Positions 34,487-44,264 of a stretch of 64,000 nt of DNA are shown here, piece by piece (positions within the stretch are counted from its first letter, which is position 1; every line of letters begins with the position of its first letter). The position numbers were made by a program, and so were the translations under genes. The notes under the pieces were generated by a model. The model made no database searches, had not been told where the DNA came from, and saw nothing but the letters and a program-made list of their open reading frames with translations. Source of the stretch: Gammaproteobacteria bacterium (GTDB taxonomy: Bacteria > Pseudomonadota > Gammaproteobacteria > Steroidobacterales > GCA-2729495); NCBI GenBank assembly GCA_028285245.1, contig JANQPY010000014.1, positions 1 through 64,000 of the forward strand, in the 5' to 3' direction.

Positions 34487-36704
34487 GGGCTCTGCGCCGG
34501 CTCTTACGGCCTGATGACCGCCGTGGCCGATCGTTTTCGTCAGGCTCATCGATAACGAAATCGACCTTGGCCTCGTCCGTATCGACTCGCACGACGCGAA
34601 CGCTGATCCGGTCGCCCAAGGTAAAGCTCCGGCCACTGCGCTCACCTTCCAGAATGAGACCACCCGCCTGCAGGTGGTAGTAGTCTTTCGGCAGCGCAGT
34701 GACGTGGATCAGCCCATCAACGAACAGCTCATCCAGCGTCACAAACAATCCGAAGTGCGTGACACCCGTGATGACCCCTGGCAATGACTCGCCGATGTGC
34801 TGCACCAAATAGGCTGCGTTCAAGCGAGACTCTACGAAACGGGAGGCCTCTTCAGCTTTCCGCTCCTGCTCAGAGCACCGCTTGCCCTCGGCCACCATGT
34901 CGGTGGCTGAATAGTCAAAGTCCCCAGGCCGCGCATTGTCGAGCAAATGACCGATGCCCCGGTGAACGAGCAAATCCGGGTACCGGCGTATCGGGGACGT
35001 GAAGTGGGCGTAAGTGCTCAGGGCCAGGCCGAAGTGCCCAATGTTGTCCGGCTGATACACGGCCTGGCTCAGACTGCGCAGCACAGCAATGGTCAACTGA
35101 TTGGCATCAGGTCGCTTGCGAATCGCATGCAACACGCGATTGAGCTGCCGCGGATTGGTGCGCGCCTGTTCAGGCACCTTAATCCCCAGATGCTGGAGCT
35201 GAACCCGCAGCTCCTCAAACTTCTCGTCGCCCGGACCGGCGTGCACGCGGAACAATGTGGCAAGCCGCTTGCGGCCAAGAAATTTTGCCGCCTCTACGTT
35301 GGCAGCTACCATGAACTCCTCAATGAGCTTATGGGCATCGTTGCGGACACGCGGCCGGATGCGCGCAACGTTACCGGCGTCATCGAGCTCGATACCCACC
35401 TCCGGCAACTCCATGTCCAGCGCCCCTCGCCGCGCCCGAGCCCGGGAAAAACATGCATAGGCCCCAAACAGGTTGGCGATTGGTGTTTTTAAATCCTGCA
35501 CCGCCTTTCGTCCTTCCCCGGTGCGATGCAACGTATCGACATCTGCGTAGGTCAAACGCGCGGCCGAGCGCATCAGCCCCCGATAGAACTTCGCCCTGAT
35601 CACCTTGCCGCTGCTGGCAACGCGCATATCGCAAACCATGCACAAGCGATCGACTTTGGGCCGCAGCGAACACAGCCCGTTTGACAGGCTTTCCGGAAGC
35701 ATTGGAACAACGCGGCCAGGAAAGTAAGTTGATGTGCCGCGGCGGCGGGCCTCATGGTCGATCTCTCCGCCCGGGGAGACGTAGTGAGAGACATCAGCGA
35801 TGGCGACAAGTACCCGCCAGTCGTCGCCAGCCGGCTCGGCAAACACCGCGTCATCAAAATCTTTGGCATCGGCACCATCGATCGTGACCAGCGGCAGGCC
35901 GCGAAGATCGATCCGGTCTGACTTGTCTGCGGGACGAACCTTGACGCCTAAGCCATCCGCGGCGTCCAGCACATTGTTCGGCCACTGGCTGCGCAACGCA
36001 AACTGCTCGATAGCCACCTCAGCCACCATGCGCGGATCGCCCGCGTCACCGAGGACTCGAACAACGCGCCCTTGGGCGTCCGTCGTTCTTGTCGGAAACT
36101 GAGTAATTTCAATCTTGACCAGATCACCGTGGCGCGCGCCAGCGCGATCGCGGTCAGCGACCAGGTACTGATGCGGAATTCTGCCGGCTTCCAGCACGTA
36201 GCCGATGCCGTCACGTCGCTCGTAGCGGCCAACTGCAGACTCCCGGCCGCGCTCGATAATCTCAACAAGTGTTCCAGCACGCCTTCCAGGCCGTCCGCCC
36301 GGAGAAACGTGCACGGCGACACGATCGCCATCCAGCAGCGAACGCATCTCTGCATAGGCGAGATAAACGTCGTCTCCCCCATCTTCGGCAATAAGAAAAC
36401 CGAAGCCATCGGGATGCGCAGAAACCTGACCGGTGACCACATCAATCTTCTTGAGCAAGCAGTATTCACCCTGGCGATTGGTCAATAGCTGCCCCGCGCG
36501 CACCATCGCGCGGAGACGCTGACGCAGCGGTGTCTCATGCCGGCTCACGTCCACCTTAAGCTCGCCAGCCAGCGACTCTAGCGACAGCGGGACGCCGACA
36601 CGTTCCAGCTCCTGCAATATTCTGGTGGGTTCTGGTATCGGATGGCGATACGCATCTCGCGCACGCCGCGACTTTTTCGAACCTCTCTTCCAGTTTGATA
36701 CCAC
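34479..36704 (-). CDS. rnr: Exoribonuclease R
   Basis: About 741 residues from GTG 36704 (GTG 36710 is also possible); the open frame further upstream has no family similarity. RNase R degrades structured RNA 3' to 5', including rRNA and trans-translation substrates. Order: basic helix-turn-helix-like N-terminus (HPIPEPTRILQEL), cold-shock domains, the RNB catalytic domain with IDGADAKDFDDAVF (four metal-binding Asp), S1 domain (LPGVITGVTHFGLFVTLDE) and a basic tail rich in Arg and Lys. It runs divergent from tRNA-Leu. Confidence 0.95.
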   Translation of the reverse strand: MVSNWKRGSKKSRRARDAYRHPIPEPTRILQELERVGVPLSLESLAGELKVDVSRHETPLRQRLRAMVRAGQLLTNRQGEYCLLKKIDVVTGQVSAHPDGFGFLIAEDGGDDVYLAYAEMRSLLDGDRVAVHVSPGGRPGRRAGTLVEIIERGRESAVGRYERRDGIGYVLEAGRIPHQYLVADRDRAGARHGDLVKIEITQFPTRTTDAQGRVVRVLGDAGDPRMVAEVAIEQFALRSQWPNNVLDAADGLGVKVRPADKSDRIDLRGLPLVTIDGADAKDFDDAVFAEPAGDDWRVLVAIADVSHYVSPGGEIDHEARRRGTSTYFPGRVVPMLPESLSNGLCSLRPKVDRLCMVCDMRVASSGKVIRAKFYRGLMRSAARLTYADVDTLHRTGEGRKAVQDLKTPIANLFGAYACFSRARARRGALDMELPEVGIELDDAGNVARIRPRVRNDAHKLIEEFMVAANVEAAKFLGRKRLATLFRVHAGPGDEKFEELRVQLQHLGIKVPEQARTNPRQLNRVLHAIRKRPDANQLTIAVLRSLSQAVYQPDNIGHFGLALSTYAHFTSPIRRYPDLLVHRGIGHLLDNARPGDFDYSATDMVAEGKRCSEQERKAEEASRFVESRLNAAYLVQHIGESLPGVITGVTHFGLFVTLDELFVDGLIHVTALPKDYYHLQAGGLILEGERSGRSFTLGDRISVRVVRVDTDEAKVDFVIDEPDENDRPRRSSGRKSRRRARG

Positions 36705-36940
36705 TAGCACATAGCCCTGTTTGTCGGGCCCGTAAGCATACCTTTTCGCCCACCCGTTCCGCCGAGCCCGTGCTCGTGTGGCTGTCCGCAGACTCTGCAA
36801 AAAAAGTGATACACTCGCGCCCGTTTCTGGCACCAAAGCCAGGACCACAGTCGGTTGTTTGCGCCGCAAACCCCCGACACACATGGCTTGCGATCCAGCA
36901 GTGCTTCACGTGCGGTGTCACAACGTCGCAAGTCGGGCGA
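36705..36940. other. Structured intergenic region between rnr and tRNA-Leu
   Basis: About 236 bp with several perfect small hairpins: CTGGC-ACCAAA-GCCAG near 36828-36843 and TCGG-TT-GTTTGC-GCC-GCAAAC-CC-CCGA at 36851-36877. An A-tract followed by TACACT (36810-36815) could be part of a promoter but has no good -35. No coding region is supported. Confidence 0.5.
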
Positions 36941-37020
<80 letters not shown>

Positions 37021-37027
<7 letters not shown>

Positions 37028-37067
37028 CGCATACCATTGCCCTTTGGGCAATGGTATGCGTGGTGCC
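37021..37067. repeat. Perfect 22-bp inverted repeat at the tRNA-Leu 3' end
   Basis: Arm one is 37021-37042 (starting GGCACCACGCATACC), the loop TTT is 37043-37045, and arm two is 37046-37067, the exact reverse complement. The left arm begins inside the tRNA, taking in the last bases of the acceptor stem and the ACCA end. No T-run follows the hairpin on the plus strand, so it is not a standard terminator. Confidence 0.95.
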
Positions 37068-37161
37068 TCCCGGCGGATCATCACGAGTGACTCCGGCAAT
37101 AGCCGTCGTCCTCGCTGGCAACACGATCCGTAGCGGCCACCTGAGCAATGAAGGCTGACGA
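37068..37161. other. Spacer between palindrome and cytochrome gene
   Basis: About 94 bp with no reading frame of note. A GTG at 37162 starts the cytochrome gene; I see no clear promoter. Confidence 0.4.
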
Positions 37162-38109
37162 GTGAAGCGGCTTTTCCTGGGCATACTCGTGCTTGGCGCA
37201 GTCGGTACCGTGGGCTTTCTTGCTTCACTCCCCCGATCAGCCCCGCCGACCAACCTTAAGATTGCCGGTACGCCTGAGCAGCTGGCCCGCGGCGACTATC
37301 TTTTCAACGCGGTGCTTGGCTGTCCGGTCTGCCACTCTAACCGTGACTTTGCATCGTTCGGCGCGCCACCCGTACCACCATACGGCGCCGGACGCGCCTG
37401 TGCTGAACCGGGGCAGCCCCTCCCGGGGGTAGCATCCGACCAGGGCCTGCCGGGAAGGATCTGCTTTCGTAACATCACGCCCCACGCATCTGGCATTGGT
37501 GACTGGACAGATGGCGAAATCCTGCGCGCCGTTCGCGAGGGTGTGGACCGCAACGGTGATGCGCTGTTTCCCATCATGCCGGCCTTTATCTACCGGAATC
37601 TCTCAGACCAGGACGCGCTGTCTCTTGTCGCCTATCTGCGCACCCTTCAGCCAGTCGAGAACTGGCTTCCAGAAACACAGATCAATTTTCCGGTGAACTG
37701 GATCATTCGACTCCTGCCCCAGCCGGTCGATGCACCGGTACCGCACCCGGATGAGAACAATCAGATCGAGCATGGCAGGTATCTGGCAACTGTCGCTCGC
37801 TGTGCTTTCTGCCACTCACCGCGCGACCCGCGCAGCCGCCAGCCGTTGTCGGGCTTGGAGTTTGCCGGCGGAGCCGAATTTCAGGGGCGAAACGGACTGA
37901 TGTATTCGACCAACCTCACGCCCCATCCGAGCGGGCTGGGCAACGTGAACCTCAATCAATTTATTGCCCTGTTCCGCCGGCAGGATGCACTGGCTGGCGC
38001 CGAGGTTGACCTGATGCCCTGGACCTACTTCGGCAATCTGGCCGACGGCGATCTTGAGGCAATGTTCGCCTACTTTAAGTCGCTGGAGCCGATCACTTAC
38101 CAGCCGTGA
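37162..38109 (+). CDS. Di-haem c-type cytochrome
   Basis: A 315-residue exported or membrane-anchored electron carrier. A hydrophobic N-terminal segment (about 5-22) serves as signal or anchor. Two haem motifs: CPVCH at 54-58 and CAFCH at about 214-218. Each is followed by the Met-containing region of the alcohol/gluconate dehydrogenase cytochrome family (NITPHASGIGDWTDGEIL ... FPIMP; NLTPHPSGLG ... DLMPW). Such subunits usually accept electrons from a PQQ or flavin dehydrogenase, but no catalytic subunit is adjacent. Starts with GTG. It is the first gene after tRNA-Leu. Confidence 0.88.
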   Translation: MKRLFLGILVLGAVGTVGFLASLPRSAPPTNLKIAGTPEQLARGDYLFNAVLGCPVCHSNRDFASFGAPPVPPYGAGRACAEPGQPLPGVASDQGLPGRICFRNITPHASGIGDWTDGEILRAVREGVDRNGDALFPIMPAFIYRNLSDQDALSLVAYLRTLQPVENWLPETQINFPVNWIIRLLPQPVDAPVPHPDENNQIEHGRYLATVARCAFCHSPRDPRSRQPLSGLEFAGGAEFQGRNGLMYSTNLTPHPSGLGNVNLNQFIALFRRQDALAGAEVDLMPWTYFGNLADGDLEAMFAYFKSLEPITYQP

Positions 38110-38176
38110 CTTAGGCCTCCCGCGCGGCCCGCATCTGAGGCCGAAGCCTGGCGAAACGTTCCGCCGGATGGTTCCT

Positions 38177-39361
38177 TCACGCCTCCCCGCGCTTCGGCTC
38201 AATCTCATCGATCCCCCAGTCCTTTAGCTTCCGCTCGAAGGTCCACAGCGGATGCACGCGCTCCAGGTCTGCCAAATCTTCGTTGCTCGCAAAGTCGTAA
38301 CCGTTAGCATCGTCGTTGTACCACTGCACATACCGAAGCGGATATACGACCTCCTCAGTGAACACGCTGAGCATTTTCATCACCCACTGAGGGAACTGGC
38401 GATACCTGAAGCGAGTGCCATGTTTGTTCACGCGCTCTGCAATCTCGACCAATTCGTGACCTGTGTGGGCACAGGAGGCGATCGAAAAATCCTGGTTACT
38501 GAAGACCTCCGGGTATTCAAACACCGTGCCTACCCATTTGCCGATATCACGCACATCCACCCAGTTGACAAGAAAGTCCGGATCATTGATGCCCGGTAGA
38601 TTGTTTTCCTTGATCATCGTGCGCGACAGCTGCGTATCGCCACGGAACTGAGCCTGGTCGTTGTAATCCACCCTGTGCATGGCGTAGTAGTATGCCGGAC
38701 GGTGAATGCATGTAACGTTGACGCCCTGGCCGCGCAGAAAATCAGAGATGCGCAGCTTCTGGTGTATCCACCAGGGCGCTGCCGGTGCGTTGTCGACGAT
38801 ACCGTTCACCTTGTCGGTCGGAAAAATCAGCGTAACGACGTGTCGGACACACGGGTTTTCTTTGAGGGCACCCAGCGCCGCCATAACCTGTCGCATAACA
38901 GCCGCCCGGCCGCCGGCAGGGTCCTTGCCGTGATTAGTGATCTTGCCCGCCTTTGACGTGTTGGCGGTGGTATACAGCACGACACCAGCGCAATCCCGGA
39001 AGGCCTCGGTCAGCAGCTCCTTCGAATTCATATCAACGCCGGCGTGCAGCGTAAGCAGACCTGGTCGTTCTGCCTCAGTGCGTTTCAGTAGGGCTTCCAG
39101 GCGTGCGGCGGCCTGCGTGCCCGGAGTGCGGTAGAGCGCCCGGACGCGGAACTTCCTTGTCTTGGTAAGCTCTTCGACGATGGCGTAGCATTCCCAGCCG
39201 GTCGAGCAGGTCACTGCAATTAATGGTAATTCAGCCGTCTGCTCTTGAATTGGCTCAGAAGGCTGCCTTTCGGCCTTGATCCGTAACACGGCGTCGATCA
39301 TGCGCCGGTTCTTGTTCTTGATCGCTTGCTGCGCAAGTCTGACTGCGGAATCTCGGTCCAT
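38177..39361 (-). CDS. NmrA-like SDR-fold protein
   Basis: A 394-residue protein resembling NmrA-type atypical short-chain dehydrogenases. After a charged helical N-terminus, LPLIAVTCSTGWECYAIVEEL (residues about 46-66) stands where the NAD(P)-binding Gly-rich loop would be, but the glycines are mostly replaced, so cofactor binding is doubtful. Further SDR-like parts are FRDCAGVVLYTTANTS, RHVVTLIFPTDKVNG and VTCIHRPAYYYAM. It could be a redox sensor rather than an enzyme. It is convergent with the cytochrome gene. Function unknown. Confidence 0.7.
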   Translation of the reverse strand: MDRDSAVRLAQQAIKNKNRRMIDAVLRIKAERQPSEPIQEQTAELPLIAVTCSTGWECYAIVEELTKTRKFRVRALYRTPGTQAAARLEALLKRTEAERPGLLTLHAGVDMNSKELLTEAFRDCAGVVLYTTANTSKAGKITNHGKDPAGGRAAVMRQVMAALGALKENPCVRHVVTLIFPTDKVNGIVDNAPAAPWWIHQKLRISDFLRGQGVNVTCIHRPAYYYAMHRVDYNDQAQFRGDTQLSRTMIKENNLPGINDPDFLVNWVDVRDIGKWVGTVFEYPEVFSNQDFSIASCAHTGHELVEIAERVNKHGTRFRYRQFPQWVMKMLSVFTEEVVYPLRYVQWYNDDANGYDFASNEDLADLERVHPLWTFERKLKDWGIDEIEPKRGEA

Positions 39362-39483
39362 TATGTACTTACCATTGAAACGCCTGCAGCGATTCTAAGG
39401 CCTGACCGGACCGATCAAACCCTGATAGCGTAACAATGTGTAACGGAGAACGCGGATCGCCCAGCTTGCGCGGAGGACGTCGG
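39362..39483. other. Intergenic spacer
   Basis: About 120 bp between two minus-strand genes. Nothing beyond possible promoter sequence for the NmrA-like gene is seen. Confidence 0.4.
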
Positions 39484-40242
39484 CTAACCAGTCATACCAG
39501 CCAGCGCGCGCAGCGTGGCGTCGGTTACCAGGCGAAGCTGTTCATCGCGCGAGATGTAAGGCTCCCAGAGCTCCTCGTAGCCGCCGCCATTGAACGAGCC
39601 GAAGTACATATGAATACCACCCGAGATTGGCACCCAGGTGCTGTCGCCGGGGTACAGGTTGGCTGCCGCAGCGAATTTCTCAGGCGGCTCGCCTTCAGGC
39701 GTTGCGCGATGAATGTTCCACACATTCAAATTGGCATTCGAGAGATCGTTCGCCTGAGCCGGGAAAGAGTCCCAGAAAATCAGCCCGGCCAGACTGGATG
39801 GGTCACGATGCGCGTAGACACCCGCCATTGCACCGCCCATTGAATGGCCAATTATTGCCCAGGTTTTGATTTCCGGAAGCGCCGCCCTGACGTCGTCCGC
39901 ACTAAAAGGCGCGAGAATCGACAAGTTCAGCGGCATGTCCACGCCGACTACGGTGTAACCCTTTGCGGCAAGCTCGCGCAGCACCGGAGCATAGCCGCGG
40001 ATATCGCAGTTCGCCCCAGGGTAAACAATTACGCCAGTCGAACGGGGCGCTGCGCCCACGGGACGAAAAATCACCCAGTCCCCATCGTCATCGACAGATA
40101 CCACCGCATCCGAGACCGTCGCTGCAAGCGCCTGCTCGGTGGGCTTGGCCATGTTGACCTGGCTCCAGATATAGAATCCAGAAAAAAACAGTAGAGGAAT
40201 TGCGACGGCTGCGCCTAACAGAACTTTTATGAGCTTTTTCAT
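39484..40242 (-). CDS. Exported alpha/beta-hydrolase
   Basis: A 252-residue alpha/beta-hydrolase. The signal or anchor is at about 6-28 (VLLGAAVAIPLLFFSGFYIW). The core has the nucleophile elbow GHSMGGA (Ser in IGHSMGGAMAG), the strand GVIVYPGANCDIRGYAPVLR and a late catalytic His in GGIHMYFGSFN. It resembles the dienelactone-hydrolase-like group PF12695. Substrate unknown. Confidence 0.85.
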   Translation of the reverse strand: MKKLIKVLLGAAVAIPLLFFSGFYIWSQVNMAKPTEQALAATVSDAVVSVDDDGDWVIFRPVGAAPRSTGVIVYPGANCDIRGYAPVLRELAAKGYTVVGVDMPLNLSILAPFSADDVRAALPEIKTWAIIGHSMGGAMAGVYAHRDPSSLAGLIFWDSFPAQANDLSNANLNVWNIHRATPEGEPPEKFAAAANLYPGDSTWVPISGGIHMYFGSFNGGGYEELWEPYISRDEQLRLVTDATLRALAGMTG

Positions 40243-40339
40243 GGCTTCACTTTGCCGCTAATTGGTGCTCCTGGGAACGCGCCGGATAGTAGACGATTGT
40301 CAGTCCACGCGAAAGCGAGATTAGGGAGCTGGCCCAACG

Positions 40340-40906
40340 CTAAAGCGGTGTGTAGCTGAAGGACTGACCACCCAGCGTAGCCTCGTACATCAGTCCGCCC
40401 TTAGCGAACACGAAGGTTGCCATGCTGCCATTCCAGCCACCTGTCGCGGCACCGCCCGGCGCGGAGTCGCTAGCCGATGCAGATGATCCAGTCGTGTTGA
40501 GCTTCGCTTGAGCCCCGGCGGTTACCACAACGGCACTGGCCTCCGCTCCGAAGGCGAATTTGCCGGTCGCAAACTCATCAAATGCGTCCTGGTTTTTAAA
40601 CAAGATAATCTCGCTAAAGGCCACGCCGCCAAGCTGCAGACCAAGGCTTACCTGGCGCAATGACGTGTTGGCGACGTGTTGGCCACCGCGATATACCCGC
40701 CCCTTGCCATAGGCTCCGCCAACGCCGATGCCACCTTTGCCCACGCTCGGAAACAACGCGTAGCCGTAAGACTGATCCAGCATTGCAGAAATCTCAGCGC
40801 TACCGCTAAACTTCGCGAGCGCAGCGGCGTAATCATCGCTGTCCGCGGTCGCCGGGTTCATGGCTAATGCGGTCAACAAGACCCCAGTCAACCGTAAGAT
40901 CCTCAT
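40340..40906 (-). CDS. Exported SYLF/Ysc84-family lipid-binding protein
   Basis: A 188-residue protein with signal peptide (about 1-21, ending PATADS) and a SYLF domain (YALFPSVGKGGIGVGGAYGKG ... LGLQLGGVAFSEIILF ... FGAEASAVVVTAGAQA). SYLF proteins bind phosphoinositides in eukaryotes; in bacteria they are periplasmic proteins of unclear role. It lies 23 bp downstream of the DUF6279 gene on the same strand. Confidence 0.85.
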   Translation of the reverse strand: MRILRLTGVLLTALAMNPATADSDDYAAALAKFSGSAEISAMLDQSYGYALFPSVGKGGIGVGGAYGKGRVYRGGQHVANTSLRQVSLGLQLGGVAFSEIILFKNQDAFDEFATGKFAFGAEASAVVVTAGAQAKLNTTGSSASASDSAPGGAATGGWNGSMATFVFAKGGLMYEATLGGQSFSYTPL

Positions 40907-40929
40907 AAACCAATTACTCCGTCGAAACC

Positions 40930-41838
40930 TTACTGCGTTGCCAGCGTATCAAGGTCAGCCGCCAACCCGAGCAGGCGCCGGCTAAAGCGGCCACGCTGCT
41001 TTTCATCCAGCGAGTTGATCACAGCTGCCAACATGGAAAACACGGTGGCAAAGTTTTCCGCAACCCTCCCACGATAGTCCTCACTATCAAGATCGTTCGG
41101 GTTCAGTGACATTGCCTGCAGCCGTATGCGAAATTCCTCAGGCGGCGGGCGCTCCAGCAGGAGGTCGCGAAATCTAGCCTGCCAGGCACGCCTGCCCTCC
41201 ATCCATTCGGCGGCGTTGTCGTGCAGCTGGCCGACGTAGCCCGCGACAAGCTCGCGCTGATCCTTGCTGAGCCGGCCAGTGAAGCGCTGCAAATTCTTGA
41301 TCGTCGCCTTCTGCCGGCGCCGCAGCCGATCCTCCGGCGTTGATCCGGCAAATTCCTCCCAAAGCTCGTCGTTGTTATCTCGCATGTTGCCGATCAATGA
41401 CTCAACCTGCTCCGGGCTCAAGCCCGCCAGAAAGCCAGCAGCGTCTGGCGTGACCTGGATCAGAAACCCGTCCCAGTAGGCGACTAGCTCTTCGTAATGC
41501 GCCGCGAGCCTGTCAGGGTCGGCAGCATTGGCCGAGACATCGGCCTCCACGTTTCTTAGCCAGAGAACAACTCCGGGAAACTGTTCCTGCCGAACCCAAT
41601 CCAGGTTGCGGCTAACAATCTCACGCAGACGCTGCTCCTGCTCGGCATTGAGGGAAAAGAAACTGTTCAGCCGCCAGGCGATAACCCAGTCGAGCTGATT
41701 GAATACGAATTTAGTCCCCAAACAGCCGGTCAGACCGAGGCTCAGCACAAACAGGACTAGCGCGCGGCGGATGCCTCTCGAACGCTGTGGCCGTAACAAG
41801 TCACGCAACGGAGGTTCGAACAGCCACGCAGTGTTCAT
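40930..41838 (-). CDS. DUF6279-like lipoprotein
   Basis: A 302-residue lipoprotein. An extended basic N-terminus precedes hydrophobic LVLFVLSLGLTGC with a lipobox Cys at residue 38. The mature chain is helical and charged (FVFNQLDWVIAWRLNSFFSL, NAEQEQRLREIVSRNLDW, then repeated helix pairs with Trp and Leu), matching the family DUF6279, of unknown function. It lies only 9 bp downstream of purA on the same strand, so it may be transcribed with purA, together with the SYLF gene. Confidence 0.8.
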   Translation of the reverse strand: MNTAWLFEPPLRDLLRPQRSRGIRRALVLFVLSLGLTGCLGTKFVFNQLDWVIAWRLNSFFSLNAEQEQRLREIVSRNLDWVRQEQFPGVVLWLRNVEADVSANAADPDRLAAHYEELVAYWDGFLIQVTPDAAGFLAGLSPEQVESLIGNMRDNNDELWEEFAGSTPEDRLRRRQKATIKNLQRFTGRLSKDQRELVAGYVGQLHDNAAEWMEGRRAWQARFRDLLLERPPPEEFRIRLQAMSLNPNDLDSEDYRGRVAENFATVFSMLAAVINSLDEKQRGRFSRRLLGLAADLDTLATQ

Positions 41839-41847
41839 TACCGGATA

Positions 41848-43357
<1,510 letters not shown>

Positions 43358-43400
43358 TGGACACCACTAACTTCCCTGGCTGCGTGCCGCCGAGCGCTGG

Positions 43401-44264
43401 CTACTGCGGGTTTGCGTCCTTCAAATAACGCATGAAATCGTTTTCGGCGTCGATAACCAGCAGATCCTGCCCTTGACCCAACGAATTCTGGTACGCCTGC
43501 ATGCTGCGGTAGAAAGAGTAGAACTCTTTGTTCTTGTTATACGCCTGCGCGTAGATGTTGGCTGCCTGAGCATCGCCCTCGCCCCGCATTTTCTCTGCGT
43601 CCCGATAGGCTTCGGCAAGAATCACGGTGCGCTCCCTATCGGCATTGGCCCGAATCTCCTCCGCGTTCTCCGCCCCCTCGGCGCGCAATTGCGCAGCGAC
43701 CCGCGCGCGTTCCTGGCGCATGCGATTAAACACTGAATCGCTTACGTCCTCAGAGAACTCGATGCGCTTGACTCGCACATCCACAACGTCAATCCCGAAG
43801 CGCGCAGCCTCATTTTTCGCATTAGCGAGCATGGTGTCCATCAGATCCCGGCGCTCGGCCGAGACCACCTCGGGCACCGTGCGCTTGGCAAATTCCGCGC
43901 GGATACCGTCTTTGACAATTTCAAGCATTCGCTGGGCGGCCCGGTTCTCATCGCCACCCGTCGCCCGGTAGTAGTCCGCAACGTCGATGATCTGCCACTT
44001 GATAAAAAAATCGACGAACAGATTTTTCTTCTCGAAGGTCAGAAACAGCTCCTGCGGGTTATTGATGGTCAGGACCCGGTTCGGATAAAAGATGACGTTG
44101 TTCGCAATCGGCACTTTGAAGTGCAGACCAGGCTCGATATTCGAATCGACGATCTCACCGAAACGGAACTTGATGGCGTGCTCACGCTCATCGACGGTAT
44201 AGATGGTCATGCTGACGACGATCAGCGCCAGCACGAGGATTACTGAAAAGCCGCGAAAGTTCAT
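43401..44264 (-). CDS. hflC: FtsH protease modulator HflC
   Basis: A 287-residue membrane-anchored SPFH (band 7) protein. One N-terminal helix, then the SPFH domain (VDEREHAIKFRFGEIVDSN) and a coiled-coil region. With HflK it forms a periplasmic cage around FtsH. Start overlaps the hflK stop by 4 nt. Length and sequence are normal. Confidence 0.97.
   Translation of the reverse strand: MNFRGFSVILVLALIVVSMTIYTVDEREHAIKFRFGEIVDSNIEPGLHFKVPIANNVIFYPNRVLTINNPQELFLTFEKKNLFVDFFIKWQIIDVADYYRATGGDENRAAQRMLEIVKDGIRAEFAKRTVPEVVSAERRDLMDTMLANAKNEAARFGIDVVDVRVKRIEFSEDVSDSVFNRMRQERARVAAQLRAEGAENAEEIRANADRERTVILAEAYRDAEKMRGEGDAQAANIYAQAYNKNKEFYSFYRSMQAYQNSLGQGQDLLVIDAENDFMRYLKDANPQ

Noticed and set aside
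37162..41838. Mobile element next to tRNA-Leu
   Set aside because: No integrase, transposase or second copy of the tRNA 3' end was found; kept only as an accessory island.
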